Shown: one piece after another, positions 1 to 10,198 of the stretch
How the letters are laid out: each line of letters opens with the position of its first letter
Numbering within the stretch: the first letter of the stretch is position 1
Assembly: GCA_021927905.1 (NCBI GenBank)
Contig: BLLK01000047.1
Span: 3,844,001-3,908,000, forward strand
DNA length: 64,000 bases
Reading direction: 5' to 3'
Source of the DNA: Chaetoceros tenuissimus
Taxonomy: Eukaryota; Bacillariophyta; Thalassiosirophyceae; Chaetocerotales; Chaetocerotaceae
Notes under the pieces: generated by a model
What the model was told of the DNA's origin: nothing
Databases searched by the model: none
What the model saw: only the letters and a program-made list of their open reading frames with translations
Made by a program: the position numbers and the translations under genes

Positions 1-1
1 A

Positions 2-700
2 CTGATGAGTAAGCAGATATTGGTGTTTGACAAGTAGACATTCGTACTTCTTCTTCTGACCATTGTATTTGAGGTTTAAAATGACATCACAACCTAGGCA
101 GCTCAAGTCGCTATCGTTCGTCCAAACATAGTCAATTATCTTTTGACGAGAAAGAGAAGCCAATTGGTGATCAGCTTCAAACGCAGATCCAATACATACA
201 AAATGTTGTTTGCCAAATCTTTTTTCCATTGTCTGCTCCAAACTGTAAAGCAAGTCAGGTCTATTCACCGACGCAAGTTTCTTTCTGAGATCTTTAACTT
301 TCTCAAACAACATATCCTCTTCCTCAGGAGAGTTTGGATTCTCGTTATATAACTCTTGAAGTTGTTCTTTCCATTCTGTTGTTTGCCCATATCTTACTTT
401 GTGAGCGTAATCTTTCTTAAGTTGACCAGGTAAACCATCAAATACACAGACTACGAATGCACCACATTCAAAAAGTGGTTTGAGCTTTTCACAGACCTTC
501 TCATTCAAATCATTGACTGGGCGAAAAGGAATTGTAAAAAGATGTTCAATCAAAGTTGGAGAGGATTTGACGGATTGAATAAGAAGGATAGACATATCGA
601 CTCCAATCCATGCTTCTCCTTCGATATCATCAACCAACTTTTTGAGTTCGGTAGTTTTAATACCTCCTTTGATCTTTGGCATTAAGTCTTTGACTCCCAT
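2..700 (-). CDS. XPG/FEN1-family structure-specific nuclease, cut by window edge
   Basis: This reading frame starts at the ATG at 700-698 and stays open to the left edge, giving the first 233 residues. It opens with MGVKDLMPKIKG, as FEN1/XPG proteins do. The N domain has an acidic site in GVDMSILL and the signature FDGLPGQLKK, equivalent to FDGKPPQLK of FEN1. The I domain follows with FEADHQLAS and TNDSDLSCLG, which supply the remaining metal-binding acids. Family members cut 5' flaps or branched DNA in repair and replication using two magnesium ions. FEN1, EXO1, GEN1 and lineage-specific XPG relatives cannot be separated without the missing C-terminus. All catalytic acids I can place are present, so it looks functional. 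It was chosen by frame continuity and motifs. Confidence 0.85.
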   Translation of the reverse strand, partial: MGVKDLMPKIKGGIKTTELKKLVDDIEGEAWIGVDMSILLIQSVKSSPTLIEHLFTIPFRPVNDLNEKVCEKLKPLFECGAFVVCVFDGLPGQLKKDYAHKVRYGQTTEWKEQLQELYNENPNSPEEEDMLFEKVKDLRKKLASVNRPDLLYSLEQTMEKRFGKQHFVCIGSAFEADHQLASLSRQKIIDYVWTNDSDLSCLGCDVILNLKYNGQKKKYECLLVKHQYLLTHQ

Positions 701-1277
701 GATATATTTATTATATGACTAGGAATTGGCAAGTTATTAGGCTCCAATAATTTTGTACATGTTGCAATTCAGAGGTGAAGGAATCGTATCAACTTGAAAT
801 AGCTGATTTGACACATGTGTCAATATACGTACACATATTTCGTTCAAATCTGTTTTGAATCACCTCTTTTTCTCAATATAGATAGTCATGGTAGTACTAT
901 ATGAGATGTGTATGTTTGTTTTGTAATAAGAGGTGATTTTATTACATTACAGGGTGCTTAGATGAGAATGGTCATTATGTTGTGTTGTGTTGGAATTTTA
1001 GCGATGGTCAAAAATGCGGGAAAAAATGAGTGGCGCGCACGAAAAGGCAGTTGCGCAAGGCTTATACTAAAATGTATTTTGTTTTTACAGCCATTTGAGA
1101 AATGCGATACGTATTCATTAAACTTCTAAATATCAATACAATACGTCAATCATTGAGTTGATAAGATGAGTCTCTATTTTATTTATGACATGATTATATA
1201 ACACGTGGGATATAGAGTTCATACATTGGAAGATCTATGCAAGTGATAATTTTTGTATACCTTCACCAAAAAGATGC
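701..1277. other. Intergenic, nuclease promoter and FNR 3' flank
   Basis: No gene is seen. The stretch is AT-rich with short T and A runs and holds the upstream region of the nuclease and the 3' flank of the FNR gene. Confidence 0.5.
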
Positions 1278-2297
1278 TTAGTATACCTCAACGTGCCACT
1301 GCTTGGACTTCTTAAGTCCCTTAAGCCACTCGTCGTAGTCAATTCCCTTATCAGCAGCAACTCCCTTAAGCATATCCTGGATTCCAGGCATCATTCCCTT
1401 AAGTCCACAGAAGTAGATGTGAGCACCGTTGTCAAGCTTGGTGAAAATCTCGTCAGCGTATTCCTCAACCTTGTCTTGGATGTACATCTTTCCTCCCTTC
1501 TTGTTCTCCTGTTCACGAGAAAGAGCGTAGTCAATACGGAAGTTATCTGGGAACTTCTTCTTAGCCTCTTGGAACTCATCATCATAAAGAAGAGCATCGG
1601 AGTTAGCAACTCCAAGGAAAAGCCATGCCTCTCCCTTATATGCGCTTGCAGCTGGGGTGTCCTCAGCGAAAAGACGGCGGATGAATCCACGGTATGGAGC
1701 AATTCCAGTTCCGGTTGCAACCATGATAAGGTCGGTCTTTGGGTCCTCCTCTGGCATAAGCATAACCTTTCCAGCTGGTCCAGTCATCTGAACCTCATCA
1801 CCTGGCTTGGTGTCACAAAGGAAGTTAGAGCAAATTCCCTTCTTAGCTGGGTCATCAGCCTTAAGCTCTGGGCACCAGTAGGTAGCACGACGAACACAGA
1901 GGGATCCGGTCTTTCCAGTCATATCATCTCCGTAACGGGAAGAAGCGATGGAGTAAAGACGAACAGAGTGTGGCTTTCCGTCCTTCTCACGAACTCCTGG
2001 AGGCATTACTCCCCAGGATTGTCCCTCCCAGTATGGGAAGTCACCCTCGTGATCGATGATAATGTGGCAAGTCTCTCCGGTAGCCTTTGGTCCAACAATA
2101 CGCTTGGTGGAAACAATCTTTCCGGTGAATGGAGCCTTGTTCTTGTATACGTTTACAGGAACAGTGGACTGGTCATAGTATGGCTCAGCCTCAAGGAAAT
2201 CCTGTGCAGCGATCTGGGTGTTGAAAGCTGGCTTTGCCTGTGGAGCAAAAGCAGCAGCAGAAGCAAGGAGGGTTGCGAAAGCGAAAGCAGTCTTCAT
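1278..2297 (-). CDS. petH: Plastid ferredoxin-NADP+ reductase (FNR)
   Basis: The 339-residue product moves electrons from reduced ferredoxin to NADP+ at the end of photosynthetic electron transport in the plastid. Residues 1-17 form a signal peptide ending in the diatom plastid motif AAFAP (residues 15-19), so the protein should cross the four-membrane plastid envelope. FAD-binding motif RLYSIAS lies at 113-119 and CVRR at 134-137. The NADP-binding loop [11 protein letters not shown] is at 193-203, FCGLKGM at 296-302, and the protein ends in the aromatic WHVEVY expected of plant-type FNR. Length and motif order are normal and there is no intron. Codon use is strongly biased and uniform (GTC, TCC, AAG), as in highly expressed photosynthesis genes. 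It diverges from the small plastid protein at 2734, sharing a 436-bp promoter region. Confidence 0.97.
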   Translation of the reverse strand: MKTAFAFATLLASAAAFAPQAKPAFNTQIAAQDFLEAEPYYDQSTVPVNVYKNKAPFTGKIVSTKRIVGPKATGETCHIIIDHEGDFPYWEGQSWGVMPPGVREKDGKPHSVRLYSIASSRYGDDMTGKTGSLCVRRATYWCPELKADDPAKKGICSNFLCDTKPGDEVQMTGPAGKVMLMPEEDPKTDLIMVATGTGIAPYRGFIRRLFAEDTPAASAYKGEAWLFLGVANSDALLYDDEFQEAKKKFPDNFRIDYALSREQENKKGGKMYIQDKVEEYADEIFTKLDNGAHIYFCGLKGMMPGIQDMLKGVAADKGIDYDEWLKGLKKSKQWHVEVY

Positions 2298-2733
2298 CTT
2301 AACAAACTTATGAGAAAGGTGAGTTGAAAAGATATTGGTTCGTTTATCGTTTGTAGCGATAGATTTGCATCACTGACGTTGTTGAAAAATTGCGTGTCGA
2401 AGAGAAACGATGATGTATCTTTGGAAAAAATGGCGCGAAAGGATATGTTGAGATGACAAATGTCAAAAAGGCCTTTTTGTAGCTATCCACTTTGGGAAGG
2501 GGCAAAGATCTATGAGAAGCGCTCTTGACAACTCCTTCATTTTTGAGAACAACATCGAATCTTCTATTTCCATTAGCTTCTTGTTACGCCTGCATTTGTA
2601 TCTCATCATCTGTTGATGATGGCTTTCTTTGATGGGAAGATATCGAGAAGCCAAAGAAATCATTTAGGCACATAAATATTTCAACTGTATCACATAAACA
2701 TAACTAAAGAAACGAAATCACTTCTTTGAGAAA
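2298..2733. promoter_or_regulatory. Shared promoter of FNR and plastid membrane protein
   Basis: This 436-bp gap lies between two divergent genes whose products both carry plastid presequences. A TGACGT half-site, the core bound by bZIP/aureochrome factors in diatoms, lies at 2374-2379, about 77 bp from the FNR ATG. No TATA box is obvious. The regulatory role is inferred. Confidence 0.45.
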
Positions 2734-3381
2734 ATGATGAAACCAATTCTTCTTATCCAATCTTTGCTCTTGGCTGGTGCTTATGCATTCCAGCCATCTA
2801 TGAAACCAAAAGTCATGACATCTTCTGCTATAAAATCTAGTGTACCTCATTCCGCTTTTCCAGAATTTGATCCAGTCAGTAATATGAACATGGAACATGC
2901 TCACTACTGTGCAGATAACTTTGGTAAATGTCCAATCAAGGAATTGGAAGATATGAAGAAAGGTAAGTCGTAAAGTGTTGAAGAATAGATACTTTCAAAG
3001 CAAGAAAGCTGACACCTTGTTCTTGACATCATCATAGCTCTAAAGACTGAGCGCATTCAGCACGAGGCCCTAGGTCTAACTCTTGATCCAGAAGAAGAAC
3101 TTGACCATCGATTACTTGAGGAAGATTTGACATTGCAACTCGCAATCCTAAAAGATGAAGTCCCAACCACTTCTCTATATAAACTCAAAAACCCAAAGTA
3201 CGACAATATTAAGAAGAATGCTGTAGCGGCAATTGCTACACCAGATTACTACCATCATGATCATACACTCAAGGATTATGTCGAGGAAGCTGAGGAGTTA
3301 TTTTTGTTACCAAATGGACTTGCAGATGCATTTGCATATGGCCTAGCTCTTTTGATCATCGGGGCAACACTTCATTGGTAA
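2734..3381 (+). CDS. Small plastid-targeted membrane protein, two exons
   Basis: Exon 1 is 2734-2962 and exon 2 is 3038-3381. The intron 2963-3037 has GTAAGT and CATAG ends and joins in phase 1 to give 190 residues. Residues 1-18 form a hydrophobic signal peptide and the YAFQP motif at 17-21 fits diatom plastid import. The middle is rich in charged residues (KTERIQHEALG, EEELDHRLLEED), suggesting helices. The last 25 residues contain one membrane segment (LADAFAYGLALLIIGATLHW). I do not recognise the family, and no catalytic motif is visible. Its divergent partner is FNR, which hints at a role in the photosynthetic membrane, but this is inference. Without splicing exon 1 would end after 79 codons, so the intron decides the model. 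Confidence 0.8.
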
Positions 3382-3625
3382 AATCACCGCAATTTGCTTT
3401 CCGATCAATACCTTACTGTTTGGAGCCAAACCTTCTGCACATATAACATGATTGTATAAATTTATACTACTCTCTACAATTATCGTATCACGACACTGCT
3501 TTTGGGCCGAACTTAAAACATCATGAATAGCACTTTTATTAGTGTTAGCAATAGAAGAAATAAAAATAAATATCCTTTACAAGCAAGAATTCTCTTGTAG
3601 ACAAATTTTACATTATACTTATATC

Positions 3626-4603
3626 CTAATCTAGCAATTCTACAATAGGTGGATTCATATTTTGATTATTGCCAAGAGTCATCCATGCAGGGCTACCATC
3701 TCTACTCAACCGCGATGTTTGACTAGGATACCGACATATATCAGGGTTGCCTTGACCACTGACCATCAGATTGGCCCAAAAATAAAACTCTTGGCTTATT
3801 TCTCCGTCATCTGCTTCTACTTCTTTTGACATATACCAAAGTATCGTTTGGTTCGAAAACTTTTTACATATAAAACATTTGAGAAAAGACTGCCGATTTT
3901 TAGTCTCTGGAAATATTTCTTCTTCTTGTGTGGTAGCACTTGTAGGTATAGCTGGATTTTGATGCTCGTTATCTATTCTTCTTCGTCTACGCCTATGTAA
4001 GCCGTTTTCATTTTCTATAATTTCTTCGACTTGGGAATGTACCGAAGACAAGTTCAATTTATAAAATCGTGGTTTGCTAAAAATGAATCCATTCCCATTA
4101 CATCCTATACAATGATAAATTCCATTGAAATTTTCATCCCCTGCATTGCTCACAACTACTCTTCGTTCTAGTCCTAAGAATGGAACTCGAACTGATAATT
4201 CATCAGGTACTATTCCCTCAGTTTGTTCCTTGGCTCGCAATAGTTTCATATAAGAATCTAAGTAGAACCGCCCATCCATATATTTCACACGTTGCTTCGC
4301 AGATAAATTAGAAAGCAAATGAAATCTGCTACAAGTTTCACTCAGAGTTACCAATGGTAAACAATCCAGGAACTCGCATATTCGCAACAAGACATCATCA
4401 TCTGAAATATACGAAAGGATGGATGCAGAGCCATAGGTTGATGGAATGTCTCTTTCATTGCTGACTTGTGCTTGATAAGCTATTTCCAAATGCTTGAATG
4501 CATTAATGAATGCGTGGTATTCTGGTGTATGTTGCAACGCAGCAAACTCTTCTCTCGGTATCCCCTCCAGCCAATTTGTTATTCGGTCGATGCCATTTGT
4601 CAT
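3626..4603 (-). CDS. F-box-like protein
   Basis: This is a single-exon protein of 325 residues. Residues 64-108 resemble an F-box: a leucine-rich helix (DDDVLLRICEFLDCLP) followed by LSETCSRFHLLS. In SCF ubiquitin ligases this region binds Skp1. A C-terminal substrate domain would be expected. Here the rest is unfamiliar: a short CxGCNGNG segment near 165, a run of six arginines near 210, and CFICKK near 243, which could be a degenerate zinc site. The end has WxxLGNNQN. Many diatoms have expanded families of such short F-box proteins. The substrate is unknown. The F-box call rests on pattern only. Confidence 0.65.
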   Translation of the reverse strand: MTNGIDRITNWLEGIPREEFAALQHTPEYHAFINAFKHLEIAYQAQVSNERDIPSTYGSASILSYISDDDVLLRICEFLDCLPLVTLSETCSRFHLLSNLSAKQRVKYMDGRFYLDSYMKLLRAKEQTEGIVPDELSVRVPFLGLERRVVVSNAGDENFNGIYHCIGCNGNGFIFSKPRFYKLNLSSVHSQVEEIIENENGLHRRRRRRIDNEHQNPAIPTSATTQEEEIFPETKNRQSFLKCFICKKFSNQTILWYMSKEVEADDGEISQEFYFWANLMVSGQGNPDICRYPSQTSRLSRDGSPAWMTLGNNQNMNPPIVELLD

Positions 4604-4964
4604 ATTTTATCGATCCCGTAAATGATTAAAAGCAACTTTGACTATGATCCCTTGACATGTAAACAGATGATGTTGTACTCTATGTTGTAAGTATATAGGT
4701 TGGGCAATACGTGATGAGAATGACGGCAATTACATAAAGAGATGAACTGATGAATTAGAAATATGAAATCATGAAATCTTCGGTCTTTTGCTCTCTCTCT
4801 CTTCTTCTGCTCTCCTCCTGCTCTTATTTGGGTCTCTGGATAGCCATTTTTGAGGAAAGATTTCGAATTCCATTTCTACTGAAAAATTTGACAAATTATG
4901 ATGGATGATCACGTTGAAGAAGTACGTTTAAATTATGAATCGCATATAAAAGTCAAATTTTGTT
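4604..4964. other. Intergenic between divergent F-box and RING genes
   Basis: No gene is seen. A CT-rich tract (about 4790-4830) lies in the middle. Both neighbours start outward from here. Confidence 0.4.
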
Positions 4965-5633
4965 ATGATGTGCGATATTTGTGATGAGAACGCTGACCAA
5001 ACTTTCTATTTGGGTTGCGGTCATAGACTATGCGCAGGCTGTTTTTCTGAGGCAATAGTCAAAAAATGCTGCAGTCCTCATATTGAATGTGGATCATGTA
5101 ATAAATATTCAAGACGATGGACTATAGATAATCGTAGCGATATTGACTGCTTAGAATCTTCTCACAAAAACATGTGGTATGAAATTGAGCAACCCACTTT
5201 ACATAAAGATCCAAAACAGTTTCATAAAATCCTTCCAAGAGAAGACAGCGAAAAACAATGCATTCTTTCTTTAACAGTGAATACCAAGGATGGGAATATA
5301 GCTACGCTTGCATCTGCTCTTGATATGGAAAAGAAGCCCGAAGAATGGGACAGTAATACTGTTGATAATTTGGTCAAGATTTTTACTTGTCTGAGCTCAG
5401 TATTGATCAAACCTCGTGATCTTGAAGGCAATGTTGATATTAAAAGGAGATCCCTACATGTCGGCGCGAATGAAACAAAGTACACGTTTCTACATCGTGT
5501 TATACATGCTTTTGCTACCCAGCGTGATTTATTGGGCGAAAAGCAAGATAGTATGTTCCTCAAGGGACAACGAGCGAACTCATTTGCTGCCATGGATATG
5601 ATTCGAAACTTGAAGTTTGTAGCAAAAAAGTAA
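4965..5633 (+). CDS. RING-type zinc finger protein
   Basis: The 222-residue product begins directly with a RING finger. Ligands are C3, C6, C18, H20, C23, C26, C42 and C45 (MMCDIC, GCGHRLCAGC, CGSC), a complete C3HC4-like set. RING fingers usually recruit an E2 enzyme for ubiquitin transfer. The remaining 175 residues are soluble, with no membrane segment, and contain a mixed helical region that I do not recognise. The upstream in-frame ATG at 4905 meets a stop, so 4965 is the first usable start. The protein would be unusually short at its N-terminus before the finger, and a missing upstream exon is possible. Confidence 0.75.
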   Translation: MMCDICDENADQTFYLGCGHRLCAGCFSEAIVKKCCSPHIECGSCNKYSRRWTIDNRSDIDCLESSHKNMWYEIEQPTLHKDPKQFHKILPREDSEKQCILSLTVNTKDGNIATLASALDMEKKPEEWDSNTVDNLVKIFTCLSSVLIKPRDLEGNVDIKRRSLHVGANETKYTFLHRVIHAFATQRDLLGEKQDSMFLKGQRANSFAAMDMIRNLKFVAKK

Positions 5634-5879
5634 TACAGTCTCCATTTCTCCGCTATGTATACATGTGCGAGAATTATCTATGCACGAACCCTAATGTACT
5701 TATTATCAGTGATTACTTTTCCAAGTATTGATTTTGAAAATGTCTTCGAATTGTTCTTTGTAAGTTATAATTTTAAATGATAACTATACTTGTATAATTC
5801 AGACTTCTATCATATTATTGCACATATTCAAATCCCCTAGAATGCTTTCGTTAGCTTGTGCAGTATTTAGTGAGTAACC

Positions 5880-7643
5880 TCACTTTCTATTTTTTTTCGC
5901 ATCATTTGATGTAAAAAACGATGAGATTGTATTTGAAAAAGTACCAAAGGCGAAAAGTGCAAACACAACCTCTCCTAATAGAGCAACGAGTCCTCCAGAT
6001 AAGAACCAGCTTGGTAAAAATGATAGCACACCTAGCCCAGCTTCTCCCGCCATGGCTAACATCGTATCTCCAGCACCAACTACTGCATCAGAGAGTCCTG
6101 TAAGTGCGTCTCCGATAAGTGCATCTCCTTCAATAGAACTAACAACATCCGTTGTGACAGACGCTAATTCAGCGCTTGAACTTGTCAAACTCTCTGCAAG
6201 GACTCCATCTGATGCTATTGCATCTAACAGAGCTTCCCCTGTACCTCCCAATGAACCAGTGATTGCTTCGGATACAGAGCTTGAAACCACAGTATCGGCT
6301 ATTGATCCATCAGCAACAATCTCTGCCCCTAGACTTGATGTCGAAGCTGCGGTACCCAAACTTGCACTTCCTTCTGCTATTTCTATGGTAGTGCTTGTCA
6401 AGGTGGAAGCAAGCTCAGTACTTGATATTGCAAAACTATCTGCAAGTGCTCCCTCTGACACTATTGTATCTAAAAGAACGTCACTTGTACCTCCCAATGA
6501 ACCAGTGATTGCTCCGGATACAGAGCTTGAAACCACAGTATCTGCTATTACTCCATCAGCAATAATCTCTGCTCCTAAAGTTGTACCTCCTTCTGCTATT
6601 TCTATGGTAGTGCTTGTCATACCCTCTGCAAGTACTCCTTCTGATGCTATTGACTCCAACAAAGTTTCACTGGTCCCAACTAAAGACAAATCCGATGTCA
6701 CTGAACCCACAATCGTCTCTGTGGCAACACTATCTAACGCAACAGCTCCAGATATTGTTTCGCCTATTGATGCACTCATTGCAGAATCAGCAACAAGACT
6801 CGAGGTTGACGCCGCTAGGCTCAAACTAGCGGTTCCTTCGGTGGCTTCAATAGCTACTCCCGTCGAAGCAGCTACAGCTATTCTACCAGCGGCTAGAGCA
6901 CCAGTATTAGTTGAAACAGATGACCCTGCTGTGGCAGCTACAGCAGCTCCACTTGTTGCAGCAGTACTTGCTACTCGAGAAGCTACAACACTACCAGCAC
7001 TCATACCTGCTGATGTTGATGTAGTTGATGTCCCAGCGGCAGCCACAGCAGCTCCACTTGTTGCAGCAGTACTTGCTACTCGTGATGCAACGACACTACC
7101 AGCACTCATACCTGCTGATGTTGATGTAGTTGATGTCCCAGCGGCAGCCACAGCAGCTCCACTTGTTGCAGCAGTGCTTGCTACTCGTGATGCAACGACA
7201 CTACCAGCACTCATACCTGCTGATGTCGATGTAGTGGATGTCCCAGCGGCAGCTACAGCAGCTCCACTTGTTGCAGCAGTGCTTGCAACACGAGAAGCAA
7301 CTGCTGCTGTTACTCCTCCACCTACAATTGTAGCTGTTGAATTTGTATTTTCTTTAACTTCATCTCCAAAGAAGAATTTTTTGTCGCTTTTCTTTGCTAC
7401 ACTCTCATCCTCTCTTTTAGGCTTCTTCATTTCAAGTTGAGAATGTCTTTTTTGTACTTCTATATTTGGCATTCTATTTCCTTTATTCAGTGAAAATGGG
7501 GCTACGGAGAAAGCACCATTTACTGATGTTTCATGAAGATGAAAAGAAATGATACTCAACAGAATGGCAACCTTTCTCATCATACAACTACATTCATTTT
7601 GATTTCGGATTAATGACATCTCAAAGTTTTCCCTTTTCAGCAC
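5880..7643 (-). CDS. Ala/Ser/Thr-rich plastid-targeted tandem-repeat protein
   Basis: The frame encodes 587 residues, but the likely start is Met21 or Met22 (7583 or 7580), which opens a signal peptide (KVAILLSIISFHLHETS). It is followed by NGAFSVAPF, an A-F cleavage motif of diatom plastid preproteins. A basic linker follows, then almost 450 residues of Ala, Ser, Thr, Val and Gly. Residues 115-238 are about 3.6 copies of a 34-residue unit with the core ASRVASTAATSGAAVAAAG. The later part repeats longer and more diverged blocks (TTLGAEIIADGVIADTVVSSSVSGAITGSLGG-like). The C-terminus has one hydrophobic segment (LSGGLVALLGEVVFALFAF) and a basic end. Function is unknown. A long open frame on the opposite strand lacks a signal peptide and is explained by the repetitive codon use. 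Confidence 0.7.
   Translation of the reverse strand: MLKRENFEMSLIRNQNECSCMMRKVAILLSIISFHLHETSVNGAFSVAPFSLNKGNRMPNIEVQKRHSQLEMKKPKREDESVAKKSDKKFFFGDEVKENTNSTATIVGGGVTAAVASRVASTAATSGAAVAAAGTSTTSTSAGMSAGSVVASRVASTAATSGAAVAAAGTSTTSTSAGMSAGSVVASRVASTAATSGAAVAAAGTSTTSTSAGMSAGSVVASRVASTAATSGAAVAATAGSSVSTNTGALAAGRIAVAASTGVAIEATEGTASLSLAASTSSLVADSAMSASIGETISGAVALDSVATETIVGSVTSDLSLVGTSETLLESIASEGVLAEGMTSTTIEIAEGGTTLGAEIIADGVIADTVVSSSVSGAITGSLGGTSDVLLDTIVSEGALADSFAISSTELASTLTSTTIEIAEGSASLGTAASTSSLGAEIVADGSIADTVVSSSVSEAITGSLGGTGEALLDAIASDGVLAESLTSSSAELASVTTDVVSSIEGDALIGDALTGLSDAVVGAGDTMLAMAGEAGLGVLSFLPSWFLSGGLVALLGEVVFALFAFGTFSNTISSFFTSNDAKKNRK
6930..7301 (-). repeat. 102-bp coding tandem repeat, about 3.6 units
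   Basis: Near-identical 102-bp units encode the 34-residue repeat of the preceding protein. Units differ by few substitutions, mostly silent, so the array is young or kept homogeneous. Confidence 0.85.
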
Positions 7644-8470
7644 CTATGTAAATGATATTTGGTTTCCTGAGATAATTTGTAGTAATTTTGTTTTTAGTGG
7701 CTTGTTCGCACTCAATGATGTGTGGTATCTGTGTATTTTCGTTTGTGAAAAATGTGTGAGTAAAGGTTTCTCTCATCATCACTTCTTCTCTTCTTGAAGC
7801 ATAAGCAAAATGAAGTATTATATCTGTAAACCCTCCAAGTCTATATTCGAGGAAACTACTGTTCTCGTGGATACAATTTCAATTTACAATTGAAATTTGA
7901 TCGGCCACGAATTCCAATTGAAAACTCAATGACGACAGATGATACTTAGGTATTTTAACATACCCCACATTAGATTCTTACAACAACAAACTCCAACCAT
8001 ACCGCTTCAATTAGAGAAACTTATTCTCACCTTTCAGTATTGACGATCTTCATTCAAATGAAGAGACAAGTATATCTGCAGTATCAACTTAACTCTAATG
8101 AGATCTTTGGTTTAGTATACAGAGAAAATTATTGGAGAGAGTAGCTACGGTACGTAGATAATGACGAATTGACTATGGACAGACGGGAATGGCCAAACCA
8201 ATTTTTCTCCTTTTTTATTAAAAAAATAATCATCTACTACTTCTCTTTCACACCGGCAATGAATTCATTACTAATATTATGATAAACATAAGTATAATAT
8301 AATATTAACAAGAATTTTATTGATAAGAGGATTGTGATTGGAAGAAAAAGTTCCACAAATTTCAATCTTTACTTCGTATCATGAATTTGAATTTACGTTC
8401 AGTATGTACATATTTGATGACAATTTGGATTTCTATGTAACAAAAATACATGTGCAGTTCTAGCTCACTT
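7644..8470. other. Intergenic with a short perfect inverted repeat
   Basis: No gene is seen. A 10-bp inverted repeat with a 3-bp spacer lies at 7875-7884 and 7888-7897 (AATTTCAATT and its complement). A poly-T/poly-A stretch lies near 8205-8230. Confidence 0.4.
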
Positions 8471-9037
8471 CTACACACTTGCTATATCTACCTCTTGCGA
8501 CACCTTGAGAGTAGCAGCAGTTGGCTGCCCTGAATAATACTGAGGATTTTGTACTACTGGCACACCTCCCATTCCTTCATTTGGAGGTGGTCTATTGGCT
8601 TCAATTCTTCGTTGACGATTCCAAAAGTAGCATCCTAAAAAAACAATTACAGCAAAAGAAATAACGACACATACTATGATGTAAATAATTTGTATCCGTT
8701 GAATCTCATCCTCATTGTAATTGTAACTTCCAAGTCTACGTACAGAAAACCTTTCAAGTAGTTGCTCTTCTCTACTTATTGCTTTTTCAGAACAACCTCG
8801 AAGATTGCAATGTGCCCTGATAGGATCGTTGTAACATTTTAATTCAGCTTGACCTGTACATGACATGAGAGATTCCTCCCACTTACATCCTGCAACCTCC
8901 AAACATTTCTCTGGAGTAACATATGATTTGCAAAGATCATTAGAGAAAGTGACACAGGAAGCTTCAGCAGTCGCTATATATATCAAGTTGATGCTTAAGA
9001 AAAGAAATGTTGTAATTGTGGTATGTAATTGATGCAT
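8471..9037 (-). CDS. Small type I membrane protein with Cys-rich ectodomain
   Basis: The 188-residue product has a signal peptide (residues 1-25) and a short ectodomain with nine or so cysteines (DLCKSYVTPEKC, GCKWEES, SCTGQAELKC, AHCNLRGC). Next come a single membrane helix near 118-140 (IIYIIVCVVISFAVIVFLGCYF), a stop-transfer NRQRR, and a proline-rich cytoplasmic tail. The xxCxxVxGCKW spacing recalls a PSI-type disulfide fold, but the match is weak. It could be a small receptor-like or cell-surface protein. I do not recognise a named family. Confidence 0.7.
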   Translation of the reverse strand: MHQLHTTITTFLFLSINLIYIATAEASCVTFSNDLCKSYVTPEKCLEVAGCKWEESLMSCTGQAELKCYNDPIRAHCNLRGCSEKAISREEQLLERFSVRRLGSYNYNEDEIQRIQIIYIIVCVVISFAVIVFLGCYFWNRQRRIEANRPPPNEGMGGVPVVQNPQYYSGQPTAATLKVSQEVDIASV

Positions 9038-10198
9038 TTGGCTTTAGTGTAGATGGTTTTGTTTCTATTGATTATCTTTACGAACTCTTTTTCTATGAAC
9101 AATAGTAAAGTTTACGATTGATTCACGATCGTAAAGAGGGTTCCGATGCAATCTGAAACTAATCATGTTCATGTAAGAAACCCGAACCCCAGCCTAAAAA
9201 GTGAGTTGAAATGTTCTGTGACACAATCGTACTAATTAACCTTTTGAATAGATGTCATTTCGTGTCAATAGAAAATTGAACCAATACTGGTGGGTACGAT
9301 TATTATGTACGAGTATACTATGACGTACTCGTAATGGAACAAAGTGTTCTCTGTCTTTTCCATAAAAAAGTTTTCCACATCACAGACGTGTTTGTTCAGT
9401 TTATGATCAGTCTCTTTCATCTTAAGAATGAGGTGCAAATACTAGACATTTCTTCACGAAGTTTTCTACTCCAGACGTGAAGGCTGGCACCTGGCACCTC
9501 ACGAATTCACATAGGAAGAATAAACATGCAGTCGCAACCACCCACGTCACTCTTGCTTCAAGCTCAAGTTGATGATGAAAAGTCAAGTTTTTGACATTTT
9601 ATGAATTTGAAAGGGGAATAATACTCTTATCTTTATAATCGCTTGAATGGTTTTCAACATCCATATATAACATCAATGTAATATATTCATATGAAGAGCA
9701 CATGATTTTGTTCCTAGCCTTCCTTTGGTGGGAACTAGAGTTTGCCTTCCCATTGGGGAGAACTGGAGAAGAGATGACATCTGGAATAAGCAGATGTCGA
9801 AATCAAAACTGACGTAGCTTTGTCAACACGTTCAAACTTCAAAGAACAATGAACAATATGATGTGGTGATGTGACGCAGAAAATTTAAGACATTCTCATG
9901 AAAGACGGAAAAATATACTTAAGAAATACACGATTAAGATCATCATGTAACTTCAAAAATGAAGCTAATATACCATTATTGACATCAAGTTTGGATGACA
10001 TCATTCATATTTGGCATCTGGCTTGGTCTGACTATACCACTTTTCTTCAAACAATCGTGGCAACATCGCCACGAACTTGACTTTCTGCACAAAACGATGA
10101 TGACTCTACTCATTTCATGCATTCCATCAAATTCCACTCGGAGTTGTCGGCATAAAAGCACCATTGCACCTTCTTCCACAACTAATAAGAATACAACT
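9038..10198. other. Long intergenic stretch before ankyrin gene
   Basis: No convincing gene. An imperfect direct repeat of about 24 bp (GCCTTCC..TGGGAACTAGAG type) lies at about 9718-9768. The last 204 bp (9995-10198) are open in frame with the ankyrin gene but encode an unremarkable peptide. Confidence 0.4.

Noticed and set aside
1293-2327. Long 344-codon open frame on the plus strand
   Set aside because: It is antisense to FNR and caused by the strong codon bias of that gene; it has no recognisable domain.
6052-7440. 462-codon plus-strand frame, Ala/Val/Pro-rich
   Set aside because: It mirrors the repetitive minus-strand gene. The minus strand has a signal peptide and plastid motif; this one has neither.
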